Shown: piece after piece, positions 60,566 to 64,000 of the stretch | How positions within the stretch are numbered: the first letter of the stretch is position 1 | How the letters are laid out: each line of letters opens with the position of its first letter | From: Bianquea renquensis | GTDB lineage: Bacteria > Bacillota > Clostridia > Lachnospirales > Bianqueaceae | NCBI RefSeq assembly: GCF_014384895.1 | Contig: NZ_JACRSQ010000001.1 | Coordinates: 62,001 to 126,000 of the forward strand | Direction: 5' to 3' | DNA length: 64,000 nucleotides | Notes under the pieces: model-generated | Told to the model about the DNA's origin: nothing | Database searches by the model: none | What the model saw: the letters and a program-made list of their open reading frames with translations, nothing else | Made by a program: the position numbers and the translations under genes

Positions 60566-61237
60566 ATGCTTGAAAATGATATAACGCCGTCGTATATCCT
60601 GCAATATATTCGAGGGATAACGCCGGCGGCGGACGACCTGTCGGCGGCGGTGGAGGAGCGCTGCCGCCGGGAAGAGGTTCCGATACTCGACGAAGAAGTG
60701 AAGTCGTTGCTTCGTTTCCTGCTTCTGTTAAAGCCTCCGAGGCGGATCCTGGAGGTGGGAACGGCATACGGCTTTTCTTCTATTTTTATGAGTCAATTTG
60801 TGGCTCCGGAGGGGCATATCGATACAATTGAGCGAAACCCAGCGATGTGGAGGAAGGCGAAGCCCAATATCCAGAGCGCGGGGCTGGAGAATACCATTAC
60901 GCTGCACATCGGCCATGCCCAGGAAATCCTGCCAACCCTGACAGGGCCATACGAGGTGATCTTGCTTGATGCGTCCATGGGACAATACGGGCTTTTCTGG
61001 GAGGAAATTAAACGGTTGCTGTGCCCTGGAGGATGGCTCCTGGCGGATAATGTGCTACACAGTGGAATGACAGCGAAACCAAGGCTGGAGATTCCGCGGC
61101 GGCAACGCACAATTCACAGCCGGTTACAGGCATTTCTGCGGACTGTCCTCGTGGACGAAGAGTTTGCCTCCAGCCTGCTGCCCATAGGGGATGGGGTGCT
61201 GTTATCGCTGAAACAGATGAGGGGGAGCGAGGAATGA
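60566..61237 (+). CDS. trmR: tRNA 5-hydroxyuridine methyltransferase-like O-methyltransferase (TrmR)
   Basis: 223-residue class I SAM O-methyltransferase of the YrrM/TrmR type. Motif I is ILEVGTAYGFSS, and the metal-dependent signature LLDASMGQY and LLADNVLHSG are present. TrmR methylates 5-hydroxyuridine at wobble position 34 to 5-methoxyuridine. The U32 gene overlapping its stop (ATGA) encodes the presumed hydroxylation enzyme, supporting this call over a catechol O-methyltransferase role. The start follows a purine-rich GGAGAG site. Confidence 0.85.
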   Translation: MLENDITPSYILQYIRGITPAADDLSAAVEERCRREEVPILDEEVKSLLRFLLLLKPPRRILEVGTAYGFSSIFMSQFVAPEGHIDTIERNPAMWRKAKPNIQSAGLENTITLHIGHAQEILPTLTGPYEVILLDASMGQYGLFWEEIKRLLCPGGWLLADNVLHSGMTAKPRLEIPRRQRTIHSRLQAFLRTVLVDEEFASSLLPIGDGVLLSLKQMRGSEE

Positions 61238-62478
61238 TGGGAGGACAACCGGAATTGCTGTCGCCTGCCGGCAGCCTGGAAGCGCTGAAAACAGCGGTTC
61301 TGTATGGTGCCAACGCCGTATACATAGGCGGTATGGAGTATGGGCTTCGGGCGAAGGCCAAAAATTTTACAAGGGAGCAGATGCAGGAGGGAATCGACTT
61401 TGCGCATACGCGCGGGGTAAGGGTTCACGTTGCCGTTAACATCATCGCGCACAATCGCCATTTTGAAGGGTTGGCCGAGCATCTTCAGGAGTTGGAGGCG
61501 ATGGGGGCGGATGCCATAATCGTAGCCGATGCGGGGATCCTTGAGGTGGCCCGGGCGGTGGTTCCCGATATGGAAATCCATCTTAGCACGCAGGCGAGCG
61601 CCACGAATTTCCGCGCCTTTCAGTTTTGGCACAGGCAGGGGGTGCGGCGGATCGTCGCGGCACGGGAGTTGACCCTGGCGGAGATCCGGCAGATTCGGGA
61701 GCAGACGGCGGAGGAACTGGTGATGGAGGCTTTTGTCCACGGGGCCATGTGTGTGTCCATCTCGGGCCGATGCCTTCTCAGCAATTACTTCGCGCATCAG
61801 GATGCCAACCTTGGGGCCTGCGTTCACCCATGCCGCTGGAAATATGCCGTAATGGAGGAAAGCCGGCCTGGCGAGTATTTTCCGGTCCAGGAGGAAGAGG
61901 ATGGGACGTACTTTTTTAACTCCAAGGATCTGTGCATGATCGAGTATATTCCCCAGATGGTAGAGGCTGGCATCGGGAGCTTTAAGATTGAGGGGCGAAT
62001 GAAAACCCCTCTCTACGTCGCCATGGTGACGAAGGTATATCGGGAGGCCATTGACGCGTATATGGAGGACCCAGAACGATATCGGCAGCAGATCCCATAT
62101 TTCAAGGGCTTGCTATCCCTGGTAAGCCACCGCGGATACAGCACGGGCTTCTACCTCGGAGCTCCAGGACCGGAGGAACAGGTGTACCATGAGAGCGCAT
62201 ACACAAAAAGCAGAAGTTTTGCAGCCAAAACTCTGATGTATGATCCCCGTTCCAAGCGGGCTCTTGTAGAACAGCGGGGAAAGTTCAGCGAGGGGGAGAC
62301 CGTGGAGATTCTTCTCCCCAAGGGAGAGCCGATTCCATTCAACGTGGAGGACTTGCGGGATCAAGAAGGTGAACCGATTGCAAGTGCGCCACACGCACAG
62401 CAGACGGTTTCGCTGAGGGTTCCGGTGGAGATTCCAGTGGGTGCGATTCTGATGAAAGAGGTGGAATCCTCGCGCTGA
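61234..62478 (+). CDS. U32 peptidase-family protein, tRNA wobble-uridine hydroxylation (TrhP-like)
   Basis: 414-residue U32 family protein. The family signature EAFVHGAMCVSISGRC is intact, with further cysteines in NLGACVHPCRW that may hold an Fe-S cluster. The N terminus PELLSPAGSLEALKTAVLYGANAVY is typical. Homologues TrhP1/TrhP2 in Bacillus and TrhP in E. coli hydroxylate U34 of tRNA using prephenate. Only one U32 gene is present, where B. subtilis has two side by side. The start overlaps the trmR stop. A long hairpin follows. Confidence 0.88.
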   Translation: MMGGQPELLSPAGSLEALKTAVLYGANAVYIGGMEYGLRAKAKNFTREQMQEGIDFAHTRGVRVHVAVNIIAHNRHFEGLAEHLQELEAMGADAIIVADAGILEVARAVVPDMEIHLSTQASATNFRAFQFWHRQGVRRIVAARELTLAEIRQIREQTAEELVMEAFVHGAMCVSISGRCLLSNYFAHQDANLGACVHPCRWKYAVMEESRPGEYFPVQEEEDGTYFFNSKDLCMIEYIPQMVEAGIGSFKIEGRMKTPLYVAMVTKVYREAIDAYMEDPERYRQQIPYFKGLLSLVSHRGYSTGFYLGAPGPEEQVYHESAYTKSRSFAAKTLMYDPRSKRALVEQRGKFSEGETVEILLPKGEPIPFNVEDLRDQEGEPIASAPHAQQTVSLRVPVEIPVGAILMKEVESSR

Positions 62479-62500
62479 TTCTGAAAGAAAGGACACAGGG

Positions 62501-62565
62501 AAAGGCACTATTTCTGCCGGCGCAACATATAGTATAGCAAAGTCGGCAGAAGAGGTGCTTTTTTT
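62501..62565 (+). promoter_or_regulatory. Long hairpin over the sigK ribosome binding site with a sigma-E-like promoter in its loop
   Basis: Positions 62501-62519 pair with 62544-62562 as a 19-position helix with one A-A mismatch and a few G-T pairs, ending in seven T. It works as a terminator for the preceding unit. Its 3' arm contains the sigK ribosome binding site GAGGTG (62552-62557). The loop (62520-62543) holds CATATAGT (62526-62533), 7 of 8 with the sigma-E -10 CATACAnT; a partial -35 (CACTATT, 62506-62512, 5 of 7) is 13 nt upstream. Transcripts starting in the loop would lack the 5' arm. Confidence 0.65.
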
Positions 62566-63279
62566 ATGTGGATTTTTTTGCTTTTTCAGGTGACCTTCCT
62601 TGCGTGCTATCTGGCGGGTACGTCAACATTTCAAAAACCATTGTCACCGGAGGAGGAAGAGTATTATCTTAAGCGGTATAAAGAAGGAGACAAAAAGGCA
62701 AGAACAATCTTGATCGAACGAAATATGCGACTTGTTGCGCATATAGTAAGAAAATATTCGGCATCGGCGGGGCGCTGGGAGACGGACGACCTAATATCCG
62801 TTGGCGCCATCGGACTCATCAAAGGAATCGAAACCTTTGATCCAGACAAAAAGGCAAAATTAAGCACATATCTGGCAAAGTGTGTGGAAAATGAATTGCT
62901 GATGCTGCTCCGCTCCGATAAAAAGACGAAGCAGGAGGTGTCGCTGCAAGACCCTATTGGGCAGGATAAGGAGGGCAATACGATTACACTGATCGATGTG
63001 CTAGAAGACAGCGATGATACGATTATGGAGCGAGTGGACTATAAGATGAGCCAGGGAAAGTTATATCAGGCGGTGAATAAGGTCTTGACAGGGAGGGAGC
63101 GGGAGGTCATCATAATGCGCTATGGACTTGCGGGGAAAACCCCTATGACGCAGCGCGAGGTAGCGAAAGTGCTAGACATCTCCAGATCCTATGTCAGCCG
63201 AATTGAAAAGAAAGCCATCCAGAAGCTTAGCCGGGAGATGACAGGTCAGGTCATTGAGTGGGTCGATGAGGAACTGTAA
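62566..63279 (+). CDS. sigK: RNA polymerase sporulation sigma factor, pro-sigma-K
   Basis: 237-residue sigma-70 family factor. An N-terminal hydrophobic pro-sequence (FLLFQVTFLACYLAG) is followed by FQKPLSPEEEEYYL, region 2 (NMRLVAHIVRKY, DLISVGAIGLIKGIETFD) and region 4 (TQREVAKVLDISRSYVSRIEKKA). DPIGQDKEGN is identical in style to B. subtilis SigK. Sigma-K drives late mother-cell genes after its pro-sequence is removed by SpoIVFB. The gene is contiguous, with no skin element. GAGGTG lies 8 nt before the ATG, inside a hairpin arm. This is the likely regulator of the oxidase at the left end. Confidence 0.95.
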   Translation: MWIFLLFQVTFLACYLAGTSTFQKPLSPEEEEYYLKRYKEGDKKARTILIERNMRLVAHIVRKYSASAGRWETDDLISVGAIGLIKGIETFDPDKKAKLSTYLAKCVENELLMLLRSDKKTKQEVSLQDPIGQDKEGNTITLIDVLEDSDDTIMERVDYKMSQGKLYQAVNKVLTGREREVIIMRYGLAGKTPMTQREVAKVLDISRSYVSRIEKKAIQKLSREMTGQVIEWVDEEL

Positions 63280-63320
63280 TGGGATTTATTTCCAGGGAAA
63301 TAATGGGAATCATGCAATGC

Positions 63321-63349
63321 TTGAATTTTCGGGTGGGGTGTGGTAGAAT
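63321..63349 (+). promoter_or_regulatory. Sigma-A-type promoter of the GH2 gene
   Basis: TTGAAT (63321-63326), a 17-nt spacer and TAGAAT (63344-63349), 48 nt before the start. Confidence 0.6.
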
Positions 63350-63396
63350 TTAGAAAAGTTTGTCCAAAATACAAATCGAGTATGAAGGAGGCACTT

Positions 63397-64000
63397 ATGA
63401 TTCCGAGAAGTGAGTATCCACGTCCACAGTTTCAGCGGGAAGAATCCAGCTGGCAGTGTTTAAATGGACCTTGGCAGTTTGCCTTTGATTTTGGAAACAG
63501 TGGCATTGATAGGAAGCTGTATATGCCGGAAGCAGAATTTGACCGGGAGATTGTCGTCCCCTTTTGTCCAGAGTCCAGGCTGTCCGGAGTTGAGTACAAA
63601 GATTTTATCAGCGCAGTCTGGTACCGGAGGACCATTAGGATTGCCAAGGCGCAGCTGGAGAACCGTGTGCTGCTTCATTTTGGGGCGGTAGACTATCACG
63701 CAATCGTCTATGTCAACGGAGAAAAGGCAGGTGAGCACAGAGGCGGCTATGTGTCATTTTCTTTTGATATAACCGCGCTGCTCAGAGAAGGGGAGAATCT
63801 CCTTGTGGTCTACGCTGAGGATGATAACCGCCATGGATTGCAGCCCAAGGGAAAGCAGAGCTCCCTTTTCCACTCCCATGGATGCGATTATACGAGGACT
63901 ACGGGAATATGGCAGACGGTCTGGCTTGAATTTGTGCCGAAAACATATCTGAAATCTGTGAAAACCCAGAGCGACTATCGCAATCGGACGGTGACCTTTA
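63397..64000 (+). CDS. Glycoside hydrolase family 2 enzyme, N-terminal part
   Basis: The first 201 codons of a gene that leaves the window. The N-terminal jelly-roll of GH2 enzymes is clear: EESSWQCLNGPWQFAFDF, VPFCPESRLSG, AVWYRRTIRI, LLHFGAVDYHAIVYVNGEKAGEHRGGYVSFSFDIT, and TTGIWQTVWLEFV. GH2 covers beta-galactosidases, beta-glucuronidases and beta-mannosidases; the catalytic barrel is outside the window, so the specificity is open. GAAGGAGG precedes the ATG. No signal peptide is visible, pointing to a cytoplasmic enzyme. Confidence 0.9.
   Translation, partial: MIPRSEYPRPQFQREESSWQCLNGPWQFAFDFGNSGIDRKLYMPEAEFDREIVVPFCPESRLSGVEYKDFISAVWYRRTIRIAKAQLENRVLLHFGAVDYHAIVYVNGEKAGEHRGGYVSFSFDITALLREGENLLVVYAEDDNRHGLQPKGKQSSLFHSHGCDYTRTTGIWQTVWLEFVPKTYLKSVKTQSDYRNRTVTF

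Noticed and set aside
1..64000. tRNA, rRNA, CRISPR arrays, IS elements or prophage
   Set aside because: No cloverleaf, rRNA-like stretch, regularly spaced repeat array, transposase or integrase was seen on reading either strand.

Overview
The window looks like a chromosomal segment of an endospore-forming, probably anaerobic Bacillota of class Clostridia, with moderate GC. Signs are an uninterrupted pro-sigma-K gene, an alpha/beta-type SASP, the order tig-clpP-clpX-lonB-lonA-ysxC, a T-box hisS-aspS operon, UPF0297/YqgF/DUF1292 genes, ribonuclease J, DUF4364 and HemZ, and strong AGGAGG ribosome binding sites. Genus cannot be fixed from the sequence alone. No rRNA, tRNA, IS element, phage or CRISPR was seen.

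Region 1 (1-11 kb) is accessory. It holds the 3' end of an acetolactate synthase gene and, convergent with it, a 1227-residue six-cupredoxin multicopper oxidase resembling Bacillus spore-surface Mn(II) oxidase MnxG, behind a sequence matching the sigma-K promoter consensus. Next come an orphan PD-(D/E)XK-like protein, a purine-rich 75-bp tandem repeat, a large sortase-anchored beta-helix surface protein, a small membrane protein and an MFS transporter.

Region 2 (11-30 kb) is catabolic. A GntR/LacI regulator and a GH78-like rhamnosidase share an upstream motif; an Rsm22-like methyltransferase follows. A corrinoid module (DUF1638, corrinoid activator, corrinoid protein) diverges from a PocR-AraC regulator and a TIM-barrel isomerase, but has no methyltransferase. 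Then come malQ-glgP, an intracellular pectinase-like beta-helix protein, and a sugar ABC importer (binding protein plus two permeases, no ATPase).

Region 3 (29-63 kb) is mostly housekeeping: D,D-carboxypeptidase, GTP-type PEP carboxykinase, a MalY-type PLP enzyme, DUF1846, RelA/SpoT, Dtd, an MBL hydrolase, HemZ and a SASP. The protein quality-control block follows, led by an undescribed structured leader. Then come T-box-hisS-aspS, an HPr-like protein lacking the phosphorylatable histidine, mtaB, UPF0297, a YqgF-DUF1292 fusion, rnjA, mltG, trmR, a U32 tRNA-hydroxylation gene and sigK. The window ends inside a GH2 glycosidase.

The most interesting items are the MnxG-like oxidase with its sigma-K-like promoter, the long hairpin that swallows the sigK ribosome binding site while a sigma-E-like promoter sits in its loop, the tig leader RNA, the overlapping Asp/His specifier in the T-box, the YqgF-DUF1292 fusion and the methyltransferase-less corrinoid cluster.
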